A stretch of DNA of 55,608 nucleotides from Byssovorax sp. GTDB taxonomy: Bacteria > Myxococcota_A > Polyangia > Polyangiales > Polyangiaceae. The notes under the pieces are model-generated. The model ran no database searches, was not told the origin of the DNA, and saw nothing but the letters and a program-made list of their open reading frames with translations. This document shows positions 25,564-35,593 of the stretch, piece by piece. Position 1 is the stretch's first letter; each line of letters opens with the position of its first letter. A program made the position numbers and the translations under genes. Location of the stretch: assembly GCA_025362495.1 (NCBI GenBank), contig JANYGI010000215.1:1-55608 (forward strand). The letters run 5' to 3'.

Positions 25564-25706
25564 GCGTCGCGGCGGGGCCGAGGCCCACGACGTCTGGTCG
25601 GTCCCCGCTCCCGTCGCCCTGGTGCTGCTCGAATCGCTCCTCGCCCCTCCCTCGGCACCTCGTCGAGATCACGCTGCTCCGGATCGGGCATCGCCGAGAC
25701 GGGCCG

Positions 25707-26447
25707 TCACCCGATCAGAGGCGAGCCCTCGCGCAGCCGCGAGAGGCGCTCTCCGGCCTCGCGCATGCGGGTGGGCTCGCGGACGCGGCGGGCGCGGAAG
25801 AGCAGGTTGTGGGGAGTCACCGTCTCGGCCACGAAGGGCACGATCGTCGTCTCCCACCCGGCCGCCTCGAGGCGGAGCGTGCGCTCGGCGTCGATCATCG
25901 AGATCACGAATCGACGGCGCACGGCGGCGTGACGCGGTAAACCGAGGCGATCGGCGTGCGACTCGGCCGCTGCGGCGAAGGGGACGGCCGCGGCGTAGCA
26001 ACAGGGCACGAGGAAGATCCAGCGGGCCTCGGCGCGAATCGCGGCGTCGAGGACGCGATCCGAGGCCTCGCCGCAGGCGTGGAGAGCGGTGACGACGTCG
26101 GGTGAAGCGGGCCAGAGCGCGGGATCGCCGGCGTCGCCGGGGCGGAGATCGATCTGCGCCGTGCGAGCCAATCGCGCGGCGGCGACGCGGCAGGCCTCGA
26201 TTCGCCGGAGATCGCGCTCGATGACGATGAGCCGCGAGAAGCCCAGCAGCTCGACCGCGAGGAGGCCGAGGTACGATTTTCCCGCGGCGACATCGACGAG
26301 CAGGCGGTCTTTGCCGGGGCGGGCGAGCTCGTTGAGAAGGGCTGTGACCTCGACCGCCTTCTTGCGATCTTCGCGGCGGAGAGAGGTGCCTTCTGCCGCG
26401 ATGAACGTGGCCTGGAGGGCCTGCTCGACGGCGAGGGTGGTGATCAC
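25707..26447 (-). CDS. SAM-dependent methyltransferase (METTL25/RRNAD1-like group)
   Basis: A 246-aa Rossmann methyltransferase. Motif I is LLVDVAAGKSYLGLLAVELLG, strand 2 ends in VIERD, and the later stretch TALHACGEASDRVLDAAI followed by FLVPCCYAAA recalls the LHxCGD...CCY signature of the METTL25-like group. The acceptor (RNA or protein) is not evident. The GTG at 26447 is preferred; a TTG at 26465 in frame is possible. It is the last gene of a minus-strand run that begins at rpmE. Confidence 0.75.
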   Translation of the reverse strand: MITTLAVEQALQATFIAAEGTSLRREDRKKAVEVTALLNELARPGKDRLLVDVAAGKSYLGLLAVELLGFSRLIVIERDLRRIEACRVAAARLARTAQIDLRPGDAGDPALWPASPDVVTALHACGEASDRVLDAAIRAEARWIFLVPCCYAAAVPFAAAAESHADRLGLPRHAAVRRRFVISMIDAERTLRLEAAGWETTIVPFVAETVTPHNLLFRARRVREPTRMREAGERLSRLREGSPLIG

Positions 26448-26478
26448 TCGCCCACGATAGGCCAACCCGGCGGCGACG

Positions 26479-27090
26479 TCACAGGAAGCGCGCCTCGACG
26501 TTGACGGAGTCGCCCGCCTGGAGGAACGGATCGGGGATCCGATTCTGCATGATGTCGTCGACCGAGACGGTGGCGGCCCTGGTGCCGGCCCCGACGCGCC
26601 GGCGAATCGTGACGTGGCTGGGGTTGGCCATGGCGCTGAAGCCGCCGGAGAGGGAGATTGCGCGGAGGAGCGTCATCCCTGCTTGAAGCGGGACCGAGCC
26701 TGGCTTCTGCACCTCGCCGAGGATCTCGACGCGCTTGGAGGTGGCCTCTTTGAGGCTGACCGAGACGCCGGGATCGACGAGGATCTCGGCGCGAATGAGC
26801 TGGATCCGCACCTGTTCGGCGATCTGCTGCGGTTCGAGGCCGGCGACGGAGATGCGGTGAACGTACGGGAGATCGGCAGTGCCGTCGGGAGCGACGGTGA
26901 AGGCGATTGGCAGCTTGTCTTCGCCGACGATGTGCAGCTCGAACACGTCGCCTGGACCGAGGGTGGCGACATCGACCGGCGGCGGCAGCGCGAGAGGCCG
27001 AGCCTGGCCGCCGGAGCAGGCCGAGGTGACGAGGAACAGCCCGGCGAAGAGGGGCGCGAGGCGCGAGGAGAACGGGAGAGCGGCGATCAT
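26479..27090 (-). CDS. Wza-type polysaccharide export lipoprotein
   Basis: A 203-aa protein with a lipoprotein signal (lipobox VTSAC) and a poly-export domain (LGPGDVFELHIVGEDKLP... DGTADLPYVHRISVAG) followed by an SLBB-type repeat (VEILGEVQKPGSVPLQAG). Proteins of this kind form the outer-membrane polysaccharide channel or its periplasmic part. At 203 residues it is about half the length of Wza and lacks a clear C-terminal amphipathic helix, so it may be a periplasmic export component. No glycosyltransferase or Wzc gene is nearby. An in-frame ATG at 27126 is an alternative start. Confidence 0.82.
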   Translation of the reverse strand: MIAALPFSSRLAPLFAGLFLVTSACSGGQARPLALPPPVDVATLGPGDVFELHIVGEDKLPIAFTVAPDGTADLPYVHRISVAGLEPQQIAEQVRIQLIRAEILVDPGVSVSLKEATSKRVEILGEVQKPGSVPLQAGMTLLRAISLSGGFSAMANPSHVTIRRRVGAGTRAATVSVDDIMQNRIPDPFLQAGDSVNVEARFL

Positions 27091-27143
27091 CGCGCTTGGT
27101 ACGGATGCCCGGCGCGGCGAGCGCATTCATCGCGGCGGAGGCT

Positions 27144-27887
27144 TCAGAACCACACGTCCCAGACTCCGGCGTCGACCTCGACGGCGTGGGCGGTGATCGA
27201 GATCCGATCGCGCGCGCCGCCGAAGCTCTGGATCTGGTGGAGGCGGTAGCTATCGAGGAGGAGGGCGTCGCCGACGGCGTAGGCGGCGATCACGCTCGGG
27301 CGCGCGAGCTCGCCCTGCGTGGGCTCGTCGTGGCCTTCGTGGACGACGTCCCAGAGGCGGAGGCCGCCGCCGGTTTCGGCGGGCTGGAGCATGATCACGA
27401 GGGTGAGCGCGCGCGCGTCGTGCTCGAGCTGGTGCTCGGAGAGGCCCTCGGTGTCGAAGTGAACGACGCCGCCGCGCTGCGCGAGCCAGCCGCCCGCGGG
27501 GAAGATGTGGACGCCCGGCCCGCACCAGCGCGCGCGACGCCGGACCTCGCCGCCGACGAGCTCGCGGAAGAGATCGATTGCCCGATCTTGCATGCCCGGG
27601 AGGTGCCGCTCCACGAGCGCGTCGGATGCTGCGGCCCCGGTGAAATAAGCCCCGGCGCGATCGGTCTCGAGGTGCGTGTAGAAGGCGCGGCCGAGCGCGA
27701 ACTGGTCGCCGTCGAAGTCGATCGTCCACTCGTCGCGCGCGGCGAGGACCGCGGCCGACCAGCACGCGCAGGTGTCGATCGAGAGGGCGTTCGTGAGCGC
27801 GAGGCCGAGGTGATCGTCGAGGCGATCCAGGACCGCGTCGCGCCCCGCGAGCGGCAGTCGATCACGAGCGAGGACGCGAGCGGCCAT
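27144..27887 (-). CDS. 2OG-Fe(II) oxygenase-like protein
   Basis: A 247-aa protein with the 2-oxoglutarate dioxygenase pattern: VVHFDTEGL (H-x-D), a beta-rich core LTLVIMLQPAETGGGLRLWD, then YRLHQIQSF (distal His) and GARDRISITAHA (Arg for 2OG). This is a cleaner fit than the two DSBH genes at 19001 and 22068 and is not closely related to them. It would hydroxylate a small molecule or protein residue; the substrate is unknown. It starts 10 bp after the HIT gene, so it is in that operon. Confidence 0.78.
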   Translation of the reverse strand: MAARVLARDRLPLAGRDAVLDRLDDHLGLALTNALSIDTCACWSAAVLAARDEWTIDFDGDQFALGRAFYTHLETDRAGAYFTGAAASDALVERHLPGMQDRAIDLFRELVGGEVRRRARWCGPGVHIFPAGGWLAQRGGVVHFDTEGLSEHQLEHDARALTLVIMLQPAETGGGLRLWDVVHEGHDEPTQGELARPSVIAAYAVGDALLLDSYRLHQIQSFGGARDRISITAHAVEVDAGVWDVWF

Positions 27888-27897
27888 GTCGCCGAGA

Positions 27898-28236
27898 TCA
27901 GCCGGGAGGCCAGGCCATCGGGCGGCCGCCGAGCACGTGGAGGTGAACGTGAAAGACGCTCTGCCCCGCGTCGGCGCCGGTGTTGACGACGAGGCGGTAG
28001 CCGCTCGCGTCGATGCCGGCGATCTTCGCGGCGCGCGGCCCGGCGAGCAGGAGCTTGCCCATCAACGCCTGATGATCCGGCGTCGCATCATTCATGGAAC
28101 TGATGTGGGCTTTCGGGATGACGAGAACATGCGTCGGCGCGCCCGGGTTGATGTCGTGGAAGGCGAAGAGATCGTCGTCCTCGAACACCATCTTCGAGGG
28201 GATCTGCTTGCTCGCGATCTTGCAAAAGAGGCACAT
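27898..28236 (-). CDS. HIT-family (histidine triad) nucleotide hydrolase
   Basis: A 112-aa HINT-type protein. It carries the N-terminal CLFCKIASKQIPS, FHDINPGAPTHVLVIPKAHI and the catalytic triad HVHLHVLGGR. The family hydrolyses nucleoside phosphoramidates and related nucleotide bonds in the cytoplasm. Full length for the family. It is 9 bp downstream of the unknown gene at 28246-28695 and 10 bp before the oxygenase gene. Confidence 0.9.
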   Translation of the reverse strand: MCLFCKIASKQIPSKMVFEDDDLFAFHDINPGAPTHVLVIPKAHISSMNDATPDHQALMGKLLLAGPRAAKIAGIDASGYRLVVNTGADAGQSVFHVHLHVLGGRPMAWPPG

Positions 28237-28245
28237 GCGAGGGGT

Positions 28246-28695
28246 TTACACCGTCAGCGGCGGGGGAGGAACGGCGGCGCTCACCGGCGCCAGGCGAGCG
28301 AGCGCGCCCTCGATCCGGCGGCGATCGGGATCGTCTGTCGCGAGCGAGGCCCCGCCCTCGCGGGCGCGCGCGATCGCGAACGCGAGGAGCGAGAGCTCGA
28401 TCGGCGCGAGGGCGATCGTGCGGCGCAGGCCGATGTTCGGGACCTCGTACGTCAGGCGGACGAGGCCGTCCTCCGACGGGAGATCGCGGCTCGAGGTGAT
28501 GCCGGGCCGCACGAGGTGGGTGATCACGCTGCGGAGCTGCGTCGCGCGGCGGCGGACGCGACGCACGTCCTGGTTGGTGTACATCTCGAAGAAGCGGTTG
28601 CGCGAGTACGTCGCCGGCGCGAGCACCAGCGCGGCGAGCAGCGCCTCGCGATCCAGCGCCGGGCGTGGGGCGGACGGGATCGCGAAGTCGCTCAC
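28246..28695 (-). CDS. Unrecognised 149-aa protein coupled to prfA
   Basis: The GTG start overlaps the prfA stop in GTGA, so translation is coupled. The protein is soluble, Arg-rich and mostly helical (NQDVRRVRRRATQLRSVITHLV; IELSLLAFAIARAREG), with a central strand-rich part (GLVRLTYEVPNIGLRR). No family recognised. In many bacteria the gene after prfA is prmC, the release-factor methyltransferase; this protein lacks any SAM-binding motif and is not PrmC. Confidence 0.65.
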   Translation of the reverse strand: MSDFAIPSAPRPALDREALLAALVLAPATYSRNRFFEMYTNQDVRRVRRRATQLRSVITHLVRPGITSSRDLPSEDGLVRLTYEVPNIGLRRTIALAPIELSLLAFAIARAREGGASLATDDPDRRRIEGALARLAPVSAAVPPPPLTV

Positions 28696-29789
28696 TCGCG
28701 CGCCTCGTGATGATTGCCGATCGAGAGGCCGCCTTGCCGCAGCAGCTCGGCCTGGCGGTGGTTGCGGAGCGCGCCGATCAGCTCGTCGAGATCGCCGGCG
28801 ATGATCTTGTCGAGCTTGTGGAGCGTGAGGCCGATGCGGTGATCGGTGACGCGGTTCTGCGCGTAGTTGTAGGTGCGGATCTTCTGGGCGCGATCGGCCG
28901 TGCCGACCATGGTGCGGCGCTCGGCGCTGACGGCGTCGTCCTGCTTGCGCTGCTCGAGCTCGAGGAGGCGGCTCTTGAGCACCTTCATCGCCTTTGCCTT
29001 GTTCTTGAGCTGCGATCGCTCGTCCTGGCATTTGACGATGAGGCCCGTGGGGATGTGACGGATCTGCACGGCGCTGTTAGTCGTGTTGACGCCCTGGCCG
29101 CCGGGGCCGCCCGACGCGGCGATGGAGATGTCGAGGTCCTTGTCGTCGATGTTGATCTCGACGTCGTCGGCCTCGGGCAGCACCGCGACGGTGGCGGTGG
29201 AGGTGTGAATGCGGCCCTGCGTCTCGGTCGCGGGGACGCGCTGCACGCGGTGAACGCCGCCCTCGTAGCGCAGGTGCGAGAAGACGTGCTGGCCCGTGAC
29301 GAGGCAGATGACCTCTTTGATCCCGCCGGCGGAGGCGTCGCTCGTGCTGAGGATCTCGATCTTCCAGCGCTTGCCCTCGGCGTAGCGGGAGATCATCCGG
29401 AAGATGTCGGCGGCGAAGAGCGCGGCCTCCTCGCCGCCCTCGCCGCTGCGGATCTCGAGGATCGTGTTGCGCTCGTCGTTGGGATCCTTCGGCAAAAGAA
29501 GGAGCTGGATCGCCTCTTCGAGCTTCGGGATCTCGAGCTTGAGGCGGTTGATGTCCTCGAAGGCCATCTCCCGGAAGTCGGGATCTTCCGCGAGCTGGGT
29601 CGCGTCGGCGAGCTCCTGGAGCTTCATCTTCAAGGTCGCGTACGCCGCGACGCTCGGCTCGCTGTCGACACGCTCTTTGTTGAGCTTGTTGAGCTTGTTC
29701 GAATCGGAGAGAACGGCGGGCGAGCAGAGCAGGTGCTCGAGCTCGGTGAAGCGGCGCGAGAGCGCCTCGAGTTTCGCGGTGGGGATCAT
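28692..29789 (-). CDS. prfA: Peptide chain release factor 1
   Basis: A 365-aa class I release factor. The PAT stop-codon-reading motif is at residues 186-188 (RVPATE), which recognises UAA and UAG, and the catalytic GGQ is at 230-232 (GGPGGQGVN). Length and domains match RF1. The glutamine of GGQ is normally methylated by PrmC, whose gene is absent here. It follows the DUF1385 gene by 102 bp and is translationally coupled to an unknown gene downstream. Confidence 0.96.
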   Translation of the reverse strand: MIPTAKLEALSRRFTELEHLLCSPAVLSDSNKLNKLNKERVDSEPSVAAYATLKMKLQELADATQLAEDPDFREMAFEDINRLKLEIPKLEEAIQLLLLPKDPNDERNTILEIRSGEGGEEAALFAADIFRMISRYAEGKRWKIEILSTSDASAGGIKEVICLVTGQHVFSHLRYEGGVHRVQRVPATETQGRIHTSTATVAVLPEADDVEINIDDKDLDISIAASGGPGGQGVNTTNSAVQIRHIPTGLIVKCQDERSQLKNKAKAMKVLKSRLLELEQRKQDDAVSAERRTMVGTADRAQKIRTYNYAQNRVTDHRIGLTLHKLDKIIAGDLDELIGALRNHRQAELLRQGGLSIGNHHEARE

Positions 29790-29891
29790 ATCGGCGTGGT
29801 TTCAGTGGGGTGATAGGCCCCGGCGATCAGGGGCGGACGAGCGGTGATCGAAGCGGCGACATGGACACGCGGGCGCGTGTCGTCGCTATCG

Positions 29892-31007
29892 CTAGGCCCG
29901 CGCGTAGCCGGGGTCGGCGAGGAGCTCGCCATAGCTCGGGAAGGTGCGATCGGCGGGCGCGGGCGCCTCGATCGCGGCCTCGCGCCAGAGCGCGGCGTGG
30001 AGCGACGCGAGCGCGACCTCGAGCTGGGTGTCGTCGGGCTCGGCCGTGGTGATCTTCTGCACGAGGAAGCCCGGCCAGAGCAGCGCGCGGAGCGGCCCCG
30101 TGGTGCAGTAGCGGGCGAAGACGCGCTGGATCTCGAAGGTGAGCGCCGCGATGAACGGGAGGAACGGGAGCTTCATGAAGAAGAAGGCGATGCTCTGCAC
30201 CACGCGATGCGTGGACACGACGGGCAGGAGCGCACCGACGGCGGTGAAGACCACGATGGACACGAGGGCCACCATCACGAGGAACGTGGTGCCGCAGCGG
30301 GCGTGCAGCGTCGGCTTGCGGCGCGCGTTCTCGACGACGAGCTCCTCGCGCGCCTCGTACGTGGTGATCGATTTGTGCTCGGCGCCGTGATACTGAAATG
30401 TGCGAAAAACGTCGGGGATCCGGCGGAAAAGCGAGTACATCACGCAGACGATCGCGAGCTTGGAGGCGCCCGTTATCGCCTGGAGGCCCGGCGAGTTCAC
30501 CTCGAGCCCGAGCTTGAAGAGCTTGTTGATCCCCTCGGCCGCCAGCTGCGGCAGCGCGACGAAAAGGCCGATCGCAAAGACGATCGGGATCGCCGTGAGG
30601 AGCGGGTTTCGCTTCTCTTCGGCCACGAACGGCGGCGGGGGCTTCTCGTCTTCCAGGGTGCCTAGCGCGACCATGCTGAGCGCCAGCATCGAGAGCATGC
30701 TCGGGCCCTTGGGCGCGGGCGTGTGCGTCGCGCCCTCTTCCTCGGCGATCAGGTCTTCTTCGTAGAGCTTCGCGGACCAGCGCATCGCCTGGGAGCCCAT
30801 CTTGAGGGACTCGACCACGGTGACGATGCCGCGCAGGAACGGCAGCTTGCGAGCGCCGCCCGTCTTCTCGACGACGGGACGCTCGCGCACGACGAGCTCG
30901 CCCGATCGGCGGCGACAGACGATCGACATCGAGCCGGGCGATCGCATCATCACCCCCTCGAGAACGGCTTGGCCGCCGATGTAGGGACGCGCAGGGACCT
31001 CAGGCAT
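29892..31007 (-). CDS. DUF1385 (YqhQ-like) integral membrane protein
   Basis: A 371-aa membrane protein opening with the family signature YIGGQAVLEGVMMRSP and containing FQYHGAEHKSITTYE, both diagnostic of DUF1385. Four or five hydrophobic segments lie between about residues 105 and 285. Function is unknown, but the gene is commonly found between rpmE and prfA, as here. The acidic insert near residues 85-100 is not conserved-looking. Confidence 0.85.
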   Translation of the reverse strand: MPEVPARPYIGGQAVLEGVMMRSPGSMSIVCRRRSGELVVRERPVVEKTGGARKLPFLRGIVTVVESLKMGSQAMRWSAKLYEEDLIAEEEGATHTPAPKGPSMLSMLALSMVALGTLEDEKPPPPFVAEEKRNPLLTAIPIVFAIGLFVALPQLAAEGINKLFKLGLEVNSPGLQAITGASKLAIVCVMYSLFRRIPDVFRTFQYHGAEHKSITTYEAREELVVENARRKPTLHARCGTTFLVMVALVSIVVFTAVGALLPVVSTHRVVQSIAFFFMKLPFLPFIAALTFEIQRVFARYCTTGPLRALLWPGFLVQKITTAEPDDTQLEVALASLHAALWREAAIEAPAPADRTFPSYGELLADPGYARA

Positions 31008-31070
31008 GGGACGACTCTAGCGCGGCCACGAGCGCTGCGCAGCAGGGGGAAGCGATGGCGGACGAACGAC

Positions 31071-31103
31071 GAAGGCCGCTCCCTGCATGCAGGGGCGGCC
31101 TTC
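31071..31103. terminator. Strong hairpin between rpmE and the DUF1385 gene
   Basis: GAAGGCCGC (31071-31079) pairs with GCGGCCTTC (31095-31103), enclosing the perfect palindrome CCCTGCATGCAGGG with one bulged base. The stem is about 16 bp with almost no loop. It lies 20 bp after the rpmE stop on the minus strand. The following T content is low, so it may act as a terminator/attenuator or mRNA-end stabiliser rather than a full intrinsic terminator. Confidence 0.5.
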
Positions 31104-31123
31104 GCGAGGATCGAAGCGGAGGC

Positions 31124-31360
31124 TCAGACCGCCGGCTTCGGGGCTTCGAGGCCGGGCTGTGCCACGGCGGCGTAACGGCGACGGAAGCGATCGACGCGAC
31201 CGGCGACGTCCATCACCTTGTGCTTGCCCGTGTAGAAGGGGTGGCACGCTGAGCAGATGTCGGTCGTGAAGCTGCCGCGCGTGGAGTACGTGACCGCCGA
31301 AGCGCCGCAGGCGCAGGTGATGGTCGAGGCTTTGTAGACGGGGTGGATGCCGGGTTTCAT
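31124..31360 (-). CDS. rpmE: 50S ribosomal protein L31, zinc-binding form
   Basis: A 78-aa L31. It begins [10 protein letters not shown] and has the zinc ligands C16-x-C18 and C36-x2-C39 ([13 protein letters not shown]), marking the Zn (C+) form. The ATG at 31360 has GCAGGAG eight bases upstream. The C-terminal tail ([12 protein letters not shown]) is slightly longer than in E. coli. Divergent from dnaK. Confidence 0.95.
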   Translation of the reverse strand: MKPGIHPVYKASTITCACGASAVTYSTRGSFTTDICSACHPFYTGKHKVMDVAGRVDRFRRRYAAVAQPGLEAPKPAV

Positions 31361-31709
31361 GGGGATACTCCTGCGAGGGGGCTGCCGATCTAACTCACGG
31401 CTCGGCGTCATGCAAGTCCACTACCTCCCGACGGCAATTTGCTTGCGAGGTGAACATCTGTTGCGCGAAGTACATTTCGCCGTCGATTGTGGCACGAAGC
31501 ATTCCAGGCCTCGTTGACGGGGTAGGCTCGGTGGTTAGCTTCGGGGCGCGGGAAAGCTCAACCGGCTGAACCCGTGAAAACTATAGAGATTCCAGCTACT
31601 TTGCCCATCTTGGGCCGGGGCTGGAGGGGCACTGGTCAACCGCGAGCATGCGGCGGACGAGCCCCCTGTGTCGCGCGGCGTCGCGAGAAAAAATTCGGAG
31701 GCTAGGGCC
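31361..31709. promoter_or_regulatory. Intergenic region between rpmE and dnaK
   Basis: 349 bp without a gene; it must hold promoters for both divergent genes. On the plus strand TTGACG (31514-31519) and TAGCTT (31536-31541), spaced 16 nt, are a weak sigma-70-like candidate for dnaK. I searched by eye for a CIRCE element (TTAGCACTC/GAGTGCTAA) and for a sigma-32-type CCCCAT box and saw neither. The dnaK ribosome binding site GGAGG is at about 31697-31701. Confidence 0.4.
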
Positions 31710-33626
<1,917 letters not shown>

Positions 33627-33657
33627 GCCACGCGCGAGGGTGAGAGCCCTCGTGGAG

Positions 33658-33699
33658 CCCCTCCGGTTCGCCTCGTCGAGCCGGAGGGGTTTTCGTTTT
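33658..33699 (+). terminator. Rho-independent terminator after dnaK
   Basis: CCCCTCCGG (33658-33666) and CCGGAGGGG (33681-33689) form a perfect 9-bp stem around a 14-nt loop, followed directly by TTTTCGTTTT. This is a textbook intrinsic terminator 32 bp after the dnaK stop. Confidence 0.9.
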
Positions 33700-33724
33700 C
33701 GAGCCATCTGGAAGCTGAATTTGC

Positions 33725-34948
33725 GTGGATCTTGATCTTGCCATCGTCGGCGGCGGGCCGGCTGGGATCGCAACGGCGCTGTTCCTCGCGGCGGCGGCGC
33801 CGGGCCGCCTCGGCCGCATCGCGGTCTTCGAGAAGGAGCGCTACCCGCGCGAGAAGATCTGCGCCGGGGCGATCGGCGCGCGGGCCGAGAAGGAGCTCGA
33901 GCGGATCGGGGTGCGCGTCGACGTGCCTTCGGTGTGGGTGAACGGGCTCTCGGTCGCGACGTCGACGGGATCGCTGGCAGCGCGCGATTCCCGTATTTTG
34001 AAGCCGATCGGGCGCGTCGTCCGGCGCCTCGAGTTCGACCGCGCCTTCGCCGACGAGGCGCGATCGCGCGGCGTCACGATCGTCGAGGGGGCGCGCGTGC
34101 AGCGGGTGGAGATCGACCATGACGGGGTGTGGCTCCACGGCACGATGGGCGAGATCCGGGCGCGCGCGGTCATCGGCGCCGACGGCGTGGGGAGCTTCGT
34201 GCGCCGCGCGATCGGGGCGCCGCGCGGGCGCTGGCGGGCGCAGGTGATCGAGGTCGATACCCCGGTGATCGAAGGCGATCGCGCGCGCGACTTGCTCCAT
34301 TTCGATCTGAGCGATCAGGCCCTGCGCGGCTACGCGTGGGACTTCCCCACGATCGTCGAAGGGCGCGCGCTGATGTGCCGCGGGCTGTACGAGCTGAAGC
34401 GCGACGGCGAGGCCGAAGGCGACGGTATCGATCTCGGGGCGCGGCTCACCGCCCGGCTCGCGCGACAGGGAATCGATCCTGCGGGCCTTCGTTTCAAGCG
34501 GTTTTCCGAGCGTGGGCTCGCGCTGCACGAGCCGGTCTCGAGGCCGCGCGCGCTCCTCGTGGGCGAGGCCGCGGGGATCGATCCGGCCCTGGGCGAGGGC
34601 ATCGCGCAGGCCATCCTGTACGGCGCGGCGGCGGGGCCGTACCTCGCGCGCTGCCTCGATCGCGGCGATCTCTCGTTCCGCGACTGGCCACGAGCGCTGC
34701 GGCGATCACGGGTGGGGCTCGATCTGCTGGCGCGCGAGCTGGCGACGCCGTGGGTCTACGATCGGATGCGGCCGGAGCTGGAGCGGTGGACGGCGCTCTC
34801 GCGCGATCTGGCGATCACCGGCGTCCGCTATTTCGCGGGCGAGCGCGCCGGGACGCGGAACGTCGCGGGCGCGGTGATCGATCTCGGGCGCGCCTTCGCC
34901 CAGCGCGCGCGCGACGCGATCGACGCGCGACGATCCTCAGTGAAATAA
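33725..34948 (+). CDS. FAD-dependent oxidoreductase, geranylgeranyl-reductase type
   Basis: A 407-aa flavoprotein of the GR2/geranylgeranyl reductase family. It has the dinucleotide-binding DLAIVGGGPAGIATAL at the N-terminus, EKERYPREKICAGAIG (the family's YPRxKxCGG-like site, with Ala in place of one Gly), the GADGVGS motif and the second FAD motif LLVGEAAGIDPALGEGI. The family reduces isoprenoid double bonds or hydroxylates small molecules. Start is GTG at 33725, right before the Rossmann strand. Its 3' end overlaps the convergent lipoprotein gene by 12 bp. Substrate unknown. Confidence 0.82.
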   Translation: MDLDLAIVGGGPAGIATALFLAAAAPGRLGRIAVFEKERYPREKICAGAIGARAEKELERIGVRVDVPSVWVNGLSVATSTGSLAARDSRILKPIGRVVRRLEFDRAFADEARSRGVTIVEGARVQRVEIDHDGVWLHGTMGEIRARAVIGADGVGSFVRRAIGAPRGRWRAQVIEVDTPVIEGDRARDLLHFDLSDQALRGYAWDFPTIVEGRALMCRGLYELKRDGEAEGDGIDLGARLTARLARQGIDPAGLRFKRFSERGLALHEPVSRPRALLVGEAAGIDPALGEGIAQAILYGAAAGPYLARCLDRGDLSFRDWPRALRRSRVGLDLLARELATPWVYDRMRPELERWTALSRDLAITGVRYFAGERAGTRNVAGAVIDLGRAFAQRARDAIDARRSSVK

Positions 34949-35518
34949 GCCCACGCCGAGGCCGACGCCGCCCATGCCGCCCATGCCCGGCGTCATCCCG
35001 GGGACGTAGCCGGGGTTGTACGGTCGCTCGTCCTTGAACTTCATTCCAAGGAGATGCGAGACGATCATGCAGGTCTGGTGAGCGGGGGCGGACGCCATGC
35101 AGTTGCCGACCCAGGCGCCCATGCTGGAGCGTACGCCCTCGTCGCCGTAGCGGACGACCTCGCCCGAAGGGAGCACAGCGAGCCACGCGATCGACTCGCC
35201 CGGCAGCGACGCGCTCCACACGCCGGCCATGCCGAGGGGCTTGTCGTCGGGGCCGATCAGGCGGCCGTCGCGCTCGATCAGCGCGACCGGGTTCGCGTCC
35301 ATGTCGACGATGCGGCCGGCGCGATCGATGGTGAGCTTGTGCTCGCCGTTGACGAGGACGCGGCCGTCGCCGACGATTTCGACCGAGGCATCGCCGCGGA
35401 CCCAGCGCGCGCGGGGGATGTCGAGCGGCGAGCCGCCCTGGGCCCAGTGAGCCGGCGGATTGGCCGCGCAGCCCGTGATGAGGAGCGTGGAAAGGCCGAG
35501 GAGGAGCGCCCGCTTCAT
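34937..35518 (-). CDS. Lipoprotein of unknown function
   Basis: A 193-aa protein with lipobox LLITGC (ALLLGLSTLLITGC). The mature part has short beta-strand-like repeats (VEIVGDGRVLVNGEHKLTID; AGRIVDMDANPVALIERDG; GRLIGPDDKPLG) suggesting an extended or propeller-like fold, and three cysteines later on. The C-terminus is a Met/Gly/Pro-rich low-complexity tail (MTPGMGGMGGVGLGVG). ATG at 35518 chosen; 35530 is an alternative. Function unknown. Confidence 0.75.
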   Translation of the reverse strand: MKRALLLGLSTLLITGCAANPPAHWAQGGSPLDIPRARWVRGDASVEIVGDGRVLVNGEHKLTIDRAGRIVDMDANPVALIERDGRLIGPDDKPLGMAGVWSASLPGESIAWLAVLPSGEVVRYGDEGVRSSMGAWVGNCMASAPAHQTCMIVSHLLGMKFKDERPYNPGYVPGMTPGMGGMGGVGLGVGLFH

Positions 35519-35593
35519 GGCCGCGAGCATAGCCCAGCGGCGGAAAGCGCGCCCACGGGGACGCCCGAGGCCCGGTCGTGATAAGCGATCGGC

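Noticed and set aside
31361-31709. CIRCE operator upstream of dnaK
   Set aside because: TTAGCACTC and its inverted partner are absent.
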